A stretch of DNA of 15,103 nucleotides, taken from NCBI GenBank assembly GCA_964388455.1, contig CAYMAN010000038.1, positions 1 through 15,103 of the forward strand, given 5' to 3'. This stretch comes from JBBRWO01 sp964388455. GTDB lineage: Bacteria > Actinomycetota > Coriobacteriia > Anaerosomatales > JAAXUF01. Positions 1-8,667 of the stretch are shown one piece after another (the first letter of the stretch is position 1; every line of letters begins with the position of its first letter). Position numbers and translations under genes: made by a program. The notes below the pieces were generated by a model. The model had not been told where the DNA came from. It made no database searches and saw only the letters and a program-made list of their open reading frames with translations.

Positions 1-429
1 GACAGCGTTTACAACAACAGACTCGTCACCCAGCTGATCAACAAGATTCTGCTGGATGGTAAGAAGTCCACCGCCGAGAACATCGTTTACGGTGCTTTCG
101 ACATCGTCGAGCAGAAGAGCGGCGGCGACTCACTCGCCACCTTCAAGAAGGCGATGGACAACGTCCGTCCGACGCTTGAGGTTCGCCCGAAGCGCGTCGG
201 TGGCGCCACCTACCAGGTCCCCGTCGAGGTCAACTCTCGCCGTTCGACCACGCTGGCTATCCGCTGGCTGGTCGGCTTCTCGCGCAAGCGTCGCGAGAAG
301 ACCATGGCCGAGCGTCTCGCCGGCGAGATCATGGATGCCGCCAACGGCACCGGATCCTCGGTCAAGAAGCGCGAGGACCTGTTCAAGATGGCTGAGTCCA
401 ACCGTGCGTTCTCGCACTACCGCTGGTAA
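1..429 (+). CDS. rpsG: 30S ribosomal protein S7 (uS7), 5'-truncated
   Basis: Small-subunit head protein S7, a primary binder of the 3' major domain of 16S rRNA that helps form the E site and mRNA exit. Frame 1 is open from the first base and encodes 142 residues, starting DSVYNNRLVTQLINKILLDG and ending in FSHYRW before a TAA stop. The family's usual length is about 156 residues, so roughly 14 N-terminal residues and the start lie upstream of the window. Conserved S7 blocks are visible: LLDGKKSTAE, RPKRVGGATYQVPVEV and the RWL..FSRKR.EKTMAERLA helix region. It precedes fusA by 46 bases, the standard str-operon order (rpsL-rpsG-fusA). Internal ATGs exist, but translation clearly comes from outside the window. 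Identification is secure. Confidence 0.98.
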   Translation, partial: DSVYNNRLVTQLINKILLDGKKSTAENIVYGAFDIVEQKSGGDSLATFKKAMDNVRPTLEVRPKRVGGATYQVPVEVNSRRSTTLAIRWLVGFSRKRREKTMAERLAGEIMDAANGTGSSVKKREDLFKMAESNRAFSHYRW

Positions 430-475
430 CCAACTCCGCTAACCCCCTGAAGACAAGATAGAGGTCTGCGACTTC

Positions 476-2566
<2,091 letters not shown>

Positions 2567-2617
2567 CAGTATTCCCACGGGAGGCTCGCGACGAACAGTC
2601 CGGGCACCGCATCTGAC

Positions 2618-2623
2618 GGAGGG
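2618..2623 (+). promoter_or_regulatory. Shine-Dalgarno site fixing the TTG start of rpsJ
   Basis: GGAGGG lies seven bases upstream of TTG at 2631. That TTG is the only start giving the conserved S10 N-terminus MANQKIRIRLK; there is no ATG or GTG at this position. The well-placed site decides the start. Confidence 0.8.
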
Positions 2624-2630
2624 TAGAGAG

Positions 2631-2939
2631 TTGGCGAACCAGAAGATCAGGATCCGGCTTAAGGGCTACGACCACGAGATTGTGGATCAGTCCACGAAGC
2701 TGATCGTTGACACCGCGCAGAAGACCGGCGCGAAGGTATCGGGTCCCATTCCGCTGCCGACCGATCGCAGCGTGTACACGGTCATCCGCTCGCCGCACGT
2801 GAACAAGGACAGCCGCGAGCAGTTCGAGATGAAGACGCACAAGCGACTTATCGACATTCTTGAGCCCACCGCTAAGACGGTAGACTCTCTTATGCGCCTC
2901 GATCTTCCCGCTGGTGTGGATATCGAGATCAAGCTCTAG
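2631..2939 (+). CDS. rpsJ: 30S ribosomal protein S10 (uS10 / NusE)
   Basis: S10 sits in the 30S head and also acts, as NusE with NusB, in transcription antitermination. The 102-residue protein begins MANQKIRIRLKGYDHEIVDQ and ends VDIEIKL, as in the family, and carries the S10 signature region SGPIPLPTD..VYTVIRSPHVNKDSREQFE around residues 37-66. The start is TTG, supported by GGAGGG seven bases upstream. It is the first gene of the S10 operon; here it follows fusA after only 64 bases, so it may be cotranscribed with the str genes. It is separated from rplC by a 124-base spacer holding a possible promoter and a hairpin. Confidence 0.98.
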   Translation: MANQKIRIRLKGYDHEIVDQSTKLIVDTAQKTGAKVSGPIPLPTDRSVYTVIRSPHVNKDSREQFEMKTHKRLIDILEPTAKTVDSLMRLDLPAGVDIEIKL

Positions 2940-2944
2940 ATTTC

Positions 2945-2953
2945 TGGTACTAT
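2945..2953 (+). promoter_or_regulatory. Possible extended -10 promoter upstream of rplC
   Basis: TGG followed by TACTAT fits an extended -10 (TGn plus a 4/6 match to TATAAT) just after the rpsJ stop. No good -35 is seen 17 bases upstream. If real, it would start an RNA with a leader of about 100 bases carrying the hairpin at 3009-3027 before rplC. Weak, sequence-only evidence. Confidence 0.3.
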
Positions 2954-3002
2954 TGTTCGTCTGCGCGCCATCAGGGTGCAGCGAGCATGCAACGCGGTCC
3001 GC

Positions 3003-3037
3003 TGGGGAGTGACACACAGGGTGTCACGTGGGTCCCA
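3003..3037 (+). promoter_or_regulatory. Hairpin in rpsJ-rplC spacer (leader candidate)
   Basis: GTGACAC (3009-3015) and GTGTCAC (3021-3027) form a perfect 7-bp stem with a 5-base loop. TGGG (3003-3006) and CCCA (3034-3037) can extend it beyond an asymmetric internal loop. There is no U-tract, so it is not a typical terminator. It ends about 15 bases before the rplC ribosome-binding site, a plausible place for translational or stability control. Confidence 0.5.
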
Positions 3038-3063
3038 AGACCGCCTGAGGTAAGGATAGGTAC

Positions 3064-3684
3064 ATGGTAGCGACGCTTCTCGGCCGCAAGCTGGGCATGA
3101 CGCAGGTATGGAGTGAGGATGACAAGCTCCTGCCGGTCACGGTGATCGAAGCCGGCCCATGCGTGGTCACACAGGTCAAGACGGACAAGCGTGATGGTTA
3201 TCGCGCGGTCCAGATCGGATTTGGCGAGGTCAAGGCCAAACGGCTCAACAAGCCGATGGCTGGTCACTTTGCCAAGTCGAATGTAGAGCCCAAGCGTTAC
3301 CTCGCCGAGATTCGTCTTGGTGAAGGAGACGACATCAAGCTGGGTCAGGTTCTGACGGTTGAGTCCCTCGCCGATGCAAAGCGCGTCTCGGTGTCCGGAG
3401 TCAGCAAGGGTAAGGGTTTCGCCGGCGTTATGAAGCGTCACAACTTCAAGGGTGGTCCCGGCGGTCACGGTTCGCACTTCCACCGTGCACCTGGTTCCAT
3501 CGGCCAGTGCGCCACTCCTGCCCGCGTGTTCAAGGGCATGAAGCTTCCGGGCCACATGGGTTCGGAGAAGGTTACTGTTCGCAACCTCGAGGTCGTCAAG
3601 ATCGACCTCGAGCAGAATCTGCTCCTCGTTAAGGGCGCTGTCCCTGGCGGCAAGAACGCGCTGCTGACCATTCGCATGGCGTAG
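3064..3684 (+). CDS. rplC: 50S ribosomal protein L3 (uL3)
   Basis: Primary 23S rRNA binder that starts large-subunit assembly and reaches toward the peptidyl transferase centre. The 206 residues match the bacterial length. The N-terminal block LGRKLGMTQVW (residues 6-16), GKGFAGVMKRH (116-126) and HRAPGSIGQ (140-148) are the L3 signatures. Gln148 is at the position that is N5-methylated by PrmB in E. coli. The ATG is supported by AAGGA seven bases upstream. It lies in S10-operon order between rpsJ and rplD, the latter 40 bases downstream. No oddity in the coding sequence. Confidence 0.98.
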   Translation: MVATLLGRKLGMTQVWSEDDKLLPVTVIEAGPCVVTQVKTDKRDGYRAVQIGFGEVKAKRLNKPMAGHFAKSNVEPKRYLAEIRLGEGDDIKLGQVLTVESLADAKRVSVSGVSKGKGFAGVMKRHNFKGGPGGHGSHFHRAPGSIGQCATPARVFKGMKLPGHMGSEKVTVRNLEVVKIDLEQNLLLVKGAVPGGKNALLTIRMA

Positions 3685-3724
3685 CCGTCCGGCACCCGAG
3701 ACACAGTCAAGGAGACTATTCAAG

Positions 3725-4348
3725 ATGGCCAAGATAGAGATCAAAGACACAACAGGCAAGAAGGTGGGCAGCACAGACGTCACGGACGTCGTATTCGGCA
3801 TCGAGCCGAATGTGTTCGCTGTGCACCAGGTCGTTCGCAGCCAGCAGGCTGCGCGCCGCTCCGGCACGCACTCGACACTTACCCGCGGCAAGGTTCGCGG
3901 CGGTGGTAAGAAGCCGTGGCGCCAGAAGGGCACCGGTCGCGCACGTCAGGGTTCGACCCGCTCCCCGCAGTGGGCAGGCGGCGGCGTGGTCTTCGGACCG
4001 CACCCGCGCAGCTACGCCTTCAAGGTTCCCAACAAGGTCGTCAAGCTGGCCATGCGCTCTGCGCTTTCCGCCAAGCTGGCCGAGGAGTCGCTCTACGTTG
4101 TTGACGCTCTCGTGTTCGAGAAGCCGTCGACCAAGCAGGCCGCTGATGTCCTCAGGGCACTCGGCATCAACGGTAAGGTCACCATCGTCGTCGGCAATGA
4201 CGACATGAACGCGCTCCTGTCGTTCAGAAATCTCCCTAAGACGCGCGTCATTACCGCGTCTGAGTCCAATACCTACGATCTCGTCGACAACACCGCTGTG
4301 TTGTTCACGAAGCCGGCTTTGACCTGGCTCGAGGGGGTGCTGTCCTAA
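3725..4348 (+). CDS. rplD: 50S ribosomal protein L4 (uL4)
   Basis: Large-subunit protein whose long loop lines the peptide exit tunnel; in E. coli it also represses the S10 operon by acting on the leader RNA and on transcription. The 207-residue product has the basic tunnel-loop block GGGKKPWRQKGTGRAR at residues 59-74, followed by SPQWAGGGVVFGPHPRSY, and the family C-terminal domain ending TWLEGVLS. The ATG has AAGGAG ten bases upstream. Its TAA stop is one base from the rplW ATG, so the two are probably translationally coupled. Whether this L4 autoregulates cannot be seen; the structured spacers at 2940-3063 and 4638-4783 are possible targets. Confidence 0.98.
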   Translation: MAKIEIKDTTGKKVGSTDVTDVVFGIEPNVFAVHQVVRSQQAARRSGTHSTLTRGKVRGGGKKPWRQKGTGRARQGSTRSPQWAGGGVVFGPHPRSYAFKVPNKVVKLAMRSALSAKLAEESLYVVDALVFEKPSTKQAADVLRALGINGKVTIVVGNDDMNALLSFRNLPKTRVITASESNTYDLVDNTAVLFTKPALTWLEGVLS

Positions 4349-4349
4349 C

Positions 4350-4637
4350 ATGTACGATCCACGCGACATCATCATCCGACCGGTCATCTCGGAGAAGTCT
4401 TACGAAATGATCGAGCAGAACCGTTACACCTTCGAGGTCGCCAAGACCGCGAGCAAGCCCCAGATCGCCTCGGCGATCGCTGAGATCTTCGACGTCACCG
4501 TGTCCAAGGTGAACACGATCAACGTCACCGGCAAGCCGCGTCGTGTGCGCGCTGCCAAAGGCAAGACGCGTGACTGGAAGAAGGCTGTAGTCTCCCTCAA
4601 AGAGGGCGATTCGATTGAGTTCTTCCAAGCTCACTAG
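4350..4637 (+). CDS. rplW: 50S ribosomal protein L23 (uL23)
   Basis: Protein at the rim of the exit tunnel that docks trigger factor and the signal recognition particle. The 95 residues match the family: MYDPRDIIIRPVISEKSYEM at the N-terminus, then TFEVAKTASKPQIASAIAEIF and VNTINVTGKPRR. The ATG follows the rplD stop by one base; GAGGGGG inside the end of rplD (4331-4337) is the likely ribosome-binding site. The 146 bases after it, before rplB, are unusually long for this operon and rich in inverted repeats. Confidence 0.98.
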   Translation: MYDPRDIIIRPVISEKSYEMIEQNRYTFEVAKTASKPQIASAIAEIFDVTVSKVNTINVTGKPRRVRAAKGKTRDWKKAVVSLKEGDSIEFFQAH

Positions 4638-4783
4638 TACGGGCCGAACAACAGGCCGACGGGGTGTCGCACTCCGGTTCCTTATGGAGCCGCCCGGCAC
4701 CGTGGTAGTCCGGAGTCGCTGTCGTAGGTGGTAGGAAACCACCGGTCCCAGACGGCAGTGGCCATCGGACGGAAGGAGATGCA
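4638..4783 (+). promoter_or_regulatory. Structured rplW-rplB intergenic leader candidate
   Basis: This 146-base spacer contains several inverted repeats. GGTGGT (4728-4733) and ACCACC (4739-4744) form a perfect 6-bp hairpin with a 5-base loop. ACTCCGG (4672-4678) matches CCGGAGT (4711-4717) over 7 bp. GGTTCC (4677-4682) can pair with GGAGCC (4687-4692), with one G-U, around a TTAT loop. GGTGTC (4664-4669) can pair with GGCACC (4697-4702), also with one G-U. Several of these are mutually exclusive, as in switching or attenuating RNAs. No clear promoter or coding sequence is seen. AAGGAG at 4774-4779 serves rplB. Function is inferred from structure alone. Confidence 0.5.
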
Positions 4784-5614
4784 ATGGGACTGAAGCAGTA
4801 CAAGCCGACCTCACCAGGACGTCGTCACATGACGGTGTCCGACTTCGCTGAGATCACGTGCACGACTCCTGAAAAGTCGCTGCTCGAGCCTCTGCACAAG
4901 AAGGGTGGGCGCAACAACAACGGTCGCATCACGACCAGGCACCAGGGTGGCGGACACAAGCGTCGCTACCGCGTCATCGATTTCAAGCGCACCAAGGACG
5001 GGATTCCCGCCAAGGTCGCCACGATCGAGTACGACCCGAACCGCTCGGCTCGAATCGCTCTGCTGCACTACGCCGACGGCGAGAAGCGCTACATTCTCGC
5101 GCCGAAGGGCCTGCAGGTAGGCGACGCGGTCATGAGCGGCCCCGGATCGGACATCAAGCCCGGCAACACGCTGGCGCTGTCCGATATCCCGGTCGGTACG
5201 GTTATGCACGCGGTTGAGCTTCAGCCGGGTCGCGGTGCGGCTCTTGCTCGCTCGGCCGGCACCTCGATTCAGCTCATGGGTAAGGAAGGCGCTTACGCCA
5301 TCCTGCGCATGCCGTCCTCGGAAATGCGTCGCGTGCTCGTTACGTGCCGCGCGACCGTCGGCGAGGTCGGCAACTCCGACCACGGCAACATCAAGATCGG
5401 TAAGGCCGGTCGTTCGCGCTGGATGGGCATCCGCCCGACCGTGCGTGGTACCGTCATGAACCCGGTCGACCACCCGCACGGTGGTGGCGAGGGCAAGAAC
5501 AAGTCCGCAGGTCGTCATCCGGTTACTCCGTGGGGCGTTCCCACCAAGGGTCACCGTACGCGTAGCAAGAAGAACCAGTCGAGCCGCCTCATCATCCGTC
5601 GCCGCAAGAAGTAG
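4784..5614 (+). CDS. rplB: 50S ribosomal protein L2 (uL2)
   Basis: L2 binds 23S rRNA domain IV, is required for subunit joining and lies close to the peptidyl transferase centre. The 276 residues match bacterial L2. Visible are the N-terminal MGLKQYKPTSPGRRHMTV block, the OB-like region with DFKRTKDGIPAKVATIEYDP, and the signature MNPVDHPHGGGEG with HPHGGGEG beginning at residue 230, which includes the conserved functional histidine. The C-terminus is very basic. The ATG has AAGGAG four to five bases upstream. It ends in tandem stops (TAG TAG), possibly a readthrough safeguard in a highly expressed gene. rpsS follows after 18 bases. Confidence 0.98.
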   Translation: MGLKQYKPTSPGRRHMTVSDFAEITCTTPEKSLLEPLHKKGGRNNNGRITTRHQGGGHKRRYRVIDFKRTKDGIPAKVATIEYDPNRSARIALLHYADGEKRYILAPKGLQVGDAVMSGPGSDIKPGNTLALSDIPVGTVMHAVELQPGRGAALARSAGTSIQLMGKEGAYAILRMPSSEMRRVLVTCRATVGEVGNSDHGNIKIGKAGRSRWMGIRPTVRGTVMNPVDHPHGGGEGKNKSAGRHPVTPWGVPTKGHRTRSKKNQSSRLIIRRRKK

Positions 5615-5632
5615 TAGGGAGCTGATACGACA

Positions 5633-5908
5633 GTGAGCAGAAGCCTCAAGAAGGGCCCGTTCGTTCAGCCTCGACTCCTCGAGCGCATCCACGCGATGAA
5701 CGAAGCTGGCGAGAAGAAGGCCATCAAGACATGGTCGCGTTCCTCGACCATCTTCCCGGAGATGGTGGGTCACACGATCGCGGTGCACGACGGCCGCAAG
5801 CACGTGCCGGTGTACGTAACCGAGTCCATGGTCGGTCACAAGCTCGGCGAGTTCTCGCCGACGCGTACCTTCCGCGGTCACGCCGCCGACAAGAAGAAGA
5901 AGAGGTAG
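5633..5908 (+). CDS. rpsS: 30S ribosomal protein S19 (uS19)
   Basis: S19 forms a complex with S13 in the 30S head near the A-site finger bridge. The 91-residue product starts MSRSLKKGPFVQPRLLERI and contains the signature TWSRSSTIFPEMVGHTIAVH followed by GHKLGEFSPTRTFRGH. The start is GTG at 5633, with AGGGAG overlapping the second rplB stop about 11 bases upstream; this gives exactly the family N-terminus. The C-terminus is a lysine/arginine tail. It lies between rplB and rplV as expected, with seven bases to the rplV ATG. Confidence 0.98.
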   Translation: MSRSLKKGPFVQPRLLERIHAMNEAGEKKAIKTWSRSSTIFPEMVGHTIAVHDGRKHVPVYVTESMVGHKLGEFSPTRTFRGHAADKKKKR

Positions 5909-5915
5909 ATAGCAC

Positions 5916-6257
5916 ATGGAAGCCAGAGCAGTTGCACGCTACGTGCGGGTAGCCCCGCGCAAGGCCCGCCTGGTGGTCGACCTCATTCGCGGTAAGTCGA
6001 TCGATGACGCACGCGCGATTCTGAGGTTCTCCGAGCGCGCAGCCGCCGAAGTTGTTGAGAAGGTTCTCAACAGCGCGGTAGCTAACGCCGAGCGCAACCT
6101 GCACATCAAGTCCGATGAGCTTATCGTCGGCGCCACGTTCGTAGACGAAGGTCCGACCCTCAAGCGCATTCAGCCGCGAGCGATGGGTCGTGCATTCCGC
6201 ATCAACAAGCGCACCAGTCATATCACCGTAGTCGTCAAGCAGCGAGAGGGGGCGTAG
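5916..6257 (+). CDS. rplV: 50S ribosomal protein L22 (uL22)
   Basis: L22 spans all 23S rRNA domains and sends a beta-hairpin into the exit tunnel, forming with L4 the tunnel constriction. The 113 residues include ARYVRVAPRKARLVVDLIRG (residues 7-26), the helical ANAERN region and the tunnel hairpin at about 78-99 (GPTLKRIQPRAMGRAFRI). Changes in this hairpin are a known macrolide-resistance route in other bacteria; nothing abnormal is seen here. The ATG has AGAGG ten bases upstream, within the end of rpsS. Its TAG stop is part of the TAGGAG site of rpsC. Confidence 0.98.
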   Translation: MEARAVARYVRVAPRKARLVVDLIRGKSIDDARAILRFSERAAAEVVEKVLNSAVANAERNLHIKSDELIVGATFVDEGPTLKRIQPRAMGRAFRINKRTSHITVVVKQREGA

Positions 6258-6264
6258 GAGCCGC

Positions 6265-6960
6265 ATGGGACAGAAGGTATACCCGATCGGCCTGCGTCTG
6301 GGCATCACTGAGAAGTGGCGTTCGCGCTGGTATGCGGGTAAGGATTATCCGCAGACCCTGGCCAACGATCTTGAGGTCCGTAAGTACCTGACCAAGAGAC
6401 TGCGCCGCGCAGCACTGAGCAAGATCGATATCGAGCGCAAGGGCGACAAGACGATCCTCGAACTGTGGACCGCCCGTCCCGGCATCGTCATCGGCAAGAA
6501 GGGTGCGGAGGTCGACGTGCTTCGTAAGGAGCTCGAGAAGATCACCGGCGGCCCTGTTGCCGTGAACATCGTGGAGATCAAGCGGCCCGAGCTCGACGCC
6601 GTCCTGATCGCTCAGAGCGTTGCCGAGCAGCTCGAGGGTCGCGTGGCATTCCGCCGCGCGATGCGCAAGGCAGTCGCCTCTGCAGTCAAGAGCGGCGCGC
6701 CCGGCATCAGGATTCAGTGCTCCGGTCGCCTCGGTGGCGCGGAGATGGGTCGTCGCGAGTGGTACCGCGAGGGTCGCGTGCCGCTGCACACCCTGCGTGC
6801 GAAGATCGACTACGGCACCGCCATCGCCCGCACCACCATGGGCGCCATCGGTGTGAAGGTATGGGTTTATCACGGCGAGGTTCTGCCTGGCCAGGATGCT
6901 CCTAATCCGGCTCTTGAGGGTGCGCGTAGCTCTCGCGGCCGTCGTGGTGAAGGGAGATAA
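6265..6960 (+). CDS. rpsC: 30S ribosomal protein S3 (uS3)
   Basis: S3 lies at the mRNA entry channel and takes part in mRNA unwinding. The 231-residue protein begins MGQKVYPIGLRLGITEKWRS and carries a KH type 2 domain with GIVIGKKG at residues 73-80. The C-terminal domain shows the signature GRLGGAEMGRREWYREGRVPLHTLRAKIDYG. The ATG follows the rplV stop by seven bases, with AGGAG overlapping that stop. The short tail (ALEGARSSRGRRGEGR) is basic and low in complexity, as is common for S3. rplP begins three bases after its TAA. Confidence 0.98.
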   Translation: MGQKVYPIGLRLGITEKWRSRWYAGKDYPQTLANDLEVRKYLTKRLRRAALSKIDIERKGDKTILELWTARPGIVIGKKGAEVDVLRKELEKITGGPVAVNIVEIKRPELDAVLIAQSVAEQLEGRVAFRRAMRKAVASAVKSGAPGIRIQCSGRLGGAEMGRREWYREGRVPLHTLRAKIDYGTAIARTTMGAIGVKVWVYHGEVLPGQDAPNPALEGARSSRGRRGEGR

Positions 6961-6963
6961 CAG

Positions 6964-7389
6964 ATGCTTCTGCCTAAGCGCGTAAAGTATCGCAAGCAGC
7001 AGCGTGGCTCCCGTAGTGGGCAGGCCAAGGGCGGTACCCAGGTCAACTTCGGCGAGTACGGCCTCAAGGCCCTCGAGCCCGCGTGGATCACCAACCGTCA
7101 GATCGAGGCTGCTCGTATTGCGATGACCCGTTACATGAAGCGTGGCGGTAAGGTCTGGATCAACATCTTCCCGGACAAGCCCATCACGCAGAAGCCTGCC
7201 GAGACCCGCATGGGTTCCGGTAAGGGTAGCCCCGAGAAATGGGTCGCGGTCGTCAAGCCCGGCCGCATCATGTTCGAGCTTGCGGGAGTGTCGGAAGAGG
7301 TCGCCCGCGAGGCGATGCGTCTGGCCGCCCATAAGCTGCCCATCAAGACCAAGTTTGTGACCCGTGCCGAGTCAGGCGGGGAGGCGTAG
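6964..7389 (+). CDS. rplP: 50S ribosomal protein L16 (uL16)
   Basis: L16 organises the A-site region of the large subunit and helps position aminoacyl-tRNA. The 141 residues match the family, with MLLPKRVKYRKQQRG at the start, GLKALEPAWITNRQIEAARIA in the middle and TRMGSGKG at 81-88. Arg82 corresponds to the arginine hydroxylated by RoxA/YcfD in E. coli; whether it is modified here is unknown. AGGGAG seven bases upstream supports the ATG. The TAG stop directly abuts the rpmC ATG, with no intervening base, so coupling is likely. Confidence 0.98.
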   Translation: MLLPKRVKYRKQQRGSRSGQAKGGTQVNFGEYGLKALEPAWITNRQIEAARIAMTRYMKRGGKVWINIFPDKPITQKPAETRMGSGKGSPEKWVAVVKPGRIMFELAGVSEEVAREAMRLAAHKLPIKTKFVTRAESGGEA

Positions 7390-7605
7390 ATGAAAGCGAC
7401 AGAGATTCGAGATCTCTCAGATGCCGATATGGTCCAGAAGCTGAAGGACACGCGCGCTGAGTTGTTTAACCTCCGGTTCCAGCTGGCCACCGGTCAGCTC
7501 GATAACACCGGACGTATTGCCAAGGTGAAGAAGGACATCGCGCGCTTGCACACCGAGTTGCGCGCCCGCGAGCTTCACGCCCAGCGTGACGCTGCTGCGT
7601 CGTAA
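7390..7605 (+). CDS. rpmC: 50S ribosomal protein L29 (uL29)
   Basis: Small two-helix protein next to L23 at the exit tunnel rim. The 71 residues begin MKATEIRDLSDADMVQKLKD and contain the signature ELFNLRFQLATGQLDNTGRIAKVKKDIARLHTELR pattern. The ATG immediately follows the rplP stop; GGGGAGG at 7378-7384, inside rplP, is a strong ribosome-binding site five bases upstream. The C-terminal tail (about residues 60-71) is a few residues longer than the minimal family length. rpsQ follows after 19 bases. Confidence 0.97.
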   Translation: MKATEIRDLSDADMVQKLKDTRAELFNLRFQLATGQLDNTGRIAKVKKDIARLHTELRARELHAQRDAAAS

Positions 7606-7624
7606 GGACAGGTGAGGAGAAGGT

Positions 7625-7885
7625 ATGACTACCGATCGTAACCGCCGGAAGGTCCGCCAGGGCGTCGTCGTCTCGACGGCCGGCGAAAAGACCTGCGTGG
7701 TGAAGGTCGAGGAGCGGAAGAAGCATCCGCTCTACGGCAAGATGATCACCCAGTCCACTAAGTTCCACGCGCACGACGAGAACAATGACTGTGGCGTTGG
7801 CGACACCGTCAACATCATGGAGACCAGGCCGCTGTCGAAGCTGAAGCGCTGGCGTCTCCTTGAGATCGTAGAGAAGGCAAAGTAG
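7625..7885 (+). CDS. rpsQ: 30S ribosomal protein S17 (uS17)
   Basis: OB-fold primary 16S rRNA binder of the 30S body. The 86 residues contain RKVRQGVVVS, KTCVVKVEERKKHPLYGKMI and the family signature GDTVNIMETRPLSKLKRWRLLEIVEKA. The ATG has GAGGAG a few bases upstream. It is the last gene of the S10 operon in the usual order. The 73 bases to rplN contain a short hairpin but no recognisable terminator, so transcription probably runs on into the spc genes. Confidence 0.98.
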   Translation: MTTDRNRRKVRQGVVVSTAGEKTCVVKVEERKKHPLYGKMITQSTKFHAHDENNDCGVGDTVNIMETRPLSKLKRWRLLEIVEKAK

Positions 7886-7900
7886 TCGTCGACCGTGCAT

Positions 7901-7924
7901 GTGCGCGAGGTTTGTCGAGCGCAC
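7901..7924 (+). promoter_or_regulatory. Short hairpin in rpsQ-rplN spacer
   Basis: GTGCGC (7901-7906) and GCGCAC (7919-7924) form a perfect 6-bp stem with a 12-base loop. In GC-rich DNA this could arise by chance. It lies at the S10/spc operon boundary, with no U-tract and no obvious promoter. Confidence 0.3.
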
Positions 7925-7958
7925 CGCTCACGAGTTCGATTCGTAACCGGAGGATGAG

Positions 7959-8327
7959 ATGATCCAGGCAGAGTCACGGCTCAAGGTCGCCGATAACTCT
8001 GGTGCACGCAAGGTGCTGTGCATCAAGGTTCTCGGCGGATCAAAGCGCCGCTACGCGTTTGTGGGAGACGTCATCGTCTGCACCGTCAAGGAAGCCATTC
8101 CTAACGGTGCGGTCAAGAAGGGTGACGTCGTCAAGGCCGTCGTCGTGCGGTGCAAGAAGGAAGTGCGTCGTCCCGACGGCAGCTACATCAAGTTCGATGA
8201 CAATGCCGCCGTGATCATCGACGCCCAGGGCAACCCGCGCGGTACACGCATCTTCGGACCTGTGGCTCGCGAGCTTCGCGATCGCAAGTACATGAAGATC
8301 GTATCGCTCGCGCCTGAGGTGCTCTAA
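7959..8327 (+). CDS. rplN: 50S ribosomal protein L14 (uL14)
   Basis: L14 sits at the subunit interface, contacts 16S rRNA h14 in bridge B8 and is the docking site of the silencing factor RsfS. The 122 residues match exactly the family length, starting MIQAESRLKVADNSGARKVL and including GDVIVCTVKEAIPNG, KKGDVVKAVVVR and the C-terminal RIFGPVARELRD.KYMKIVSLAPEVL block. GGAGG five bases upstream fixes the ATG. It opens the spc operon. Its TAA stop is the first part of the strong ribosome-binding site of rplX. Confidence 0.98.
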   Translation: MIQAESRLKVADNSGARKVLCIKVLGGSKRRYAFVGDVIVCTVKEAIPNGAVKKGDVVKAVVVRCKKEVRRPDGSYIKFDDNAAVIIDAQGNPRGTRIFGPVARELRDRKYMKIVSLAPEVL

Positions 8328-8333
8328 GGAGGT
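8325..8333 (+). promoter_or_regulatory. Full-length Shine-Dalgarno overlapping the rplN stop
   Basis: TAAGGAGGT is complementary over nine bases to the usual 3' end of bacterial 16S rRNA, and its first three bases are the rplN stop codon. It sits eight bases before the rplX ATG at 8342. An ATG at 8334 is too close to be used. The overlap should couple termination at rplN to initiation at rplX. Confidence 0.8.
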
Positions 8334-8341
8334 ATGGAAAG

Positions 8342-8662
8342 ATGACTAAGATGAGCATCCGCACGGGTGACAAGGTCAAGGTGATGGCCGGCAAGGATAA
8401 GGGCAAAGAGGGCAAGGTCCTCGGCGTTCTGCCGTACAAGGAGCGCATCATCGTCGAGCATGTCAACTTCATGAAGAAGGCGACGCGCCCGACCCAGAAG
8501 AACCCGAAGGGCGGCATCCTCGAGATTGAGGCCCCGCTTCACGTATCGAACGTCATGCTGGTCTGCCCGAGCTGTTCGCAGACCACGCGCCTCGCCCGTC
8601 GTCGCGAGGACGGCACGCGTATTCGCGTGTGCAAGAAGTGCGGCAACGATATCGATAAGTAG
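8342..8662 (+). CDS. rplX: 50S ribosomal protein L24 (uL24), cysteine-motif form
   Basis: One of the two assembly-initiator proteins of the large subunit, later located near the tunnel exit. The 106 residues have an N-terminal KOW motif (about residues 6-35: IRTGDKVKVMAGKDKGKEGK), then HVNFMKKATRPTQKNPKGGI. The C-terminal part carries two CxxC pairs, C75/C78 and C97/C100, in a zinc-ribbon-like arrangement. Many L24 proteins have lost these cysteines; here all four are intact, so zinc binding is likely by family knowledge but not shown. The ATG follows a perfect nine-base Shine-Dalgarno site. The 79 bases downstream, before rplE, fold into two adjacent hairpins. Confidence 0.97.
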   Translation: MTKMSIRTGDKVKVMAGKDKGKEGKVLGVLPYKERIIVEHVNFMKKATRPTQKNPKGGILEIEAPLHVSNVMLVCPSCSQTTRLARRREDGTRIRVCKKCGNDIDK

Positions 8663-8667
8663 ACAGG

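Noticed and set aside
4643..4660. GGCCGA direct repeat with GGCC palindromes after rplW
   Set aside because: Six-base repeats of G+C-rich sequence are expected by chance; not enough to call a repeat or attachment site.
4811..5917. Minus-strand open frame of 368 codons opposite rplB and rpsS
   Set aside because: Antisense shadow of two secure ribosomal protein genes. No conserved domain, and it would span their intergenic gap without its own ribosome-binding site.
7930..7943. tRNA T-arm-like motif (GAGTTCGATTCGT) before rplN
   Set aside because: No acceptor stem, D-arm or anticodon arm can be built around it; a chance match.
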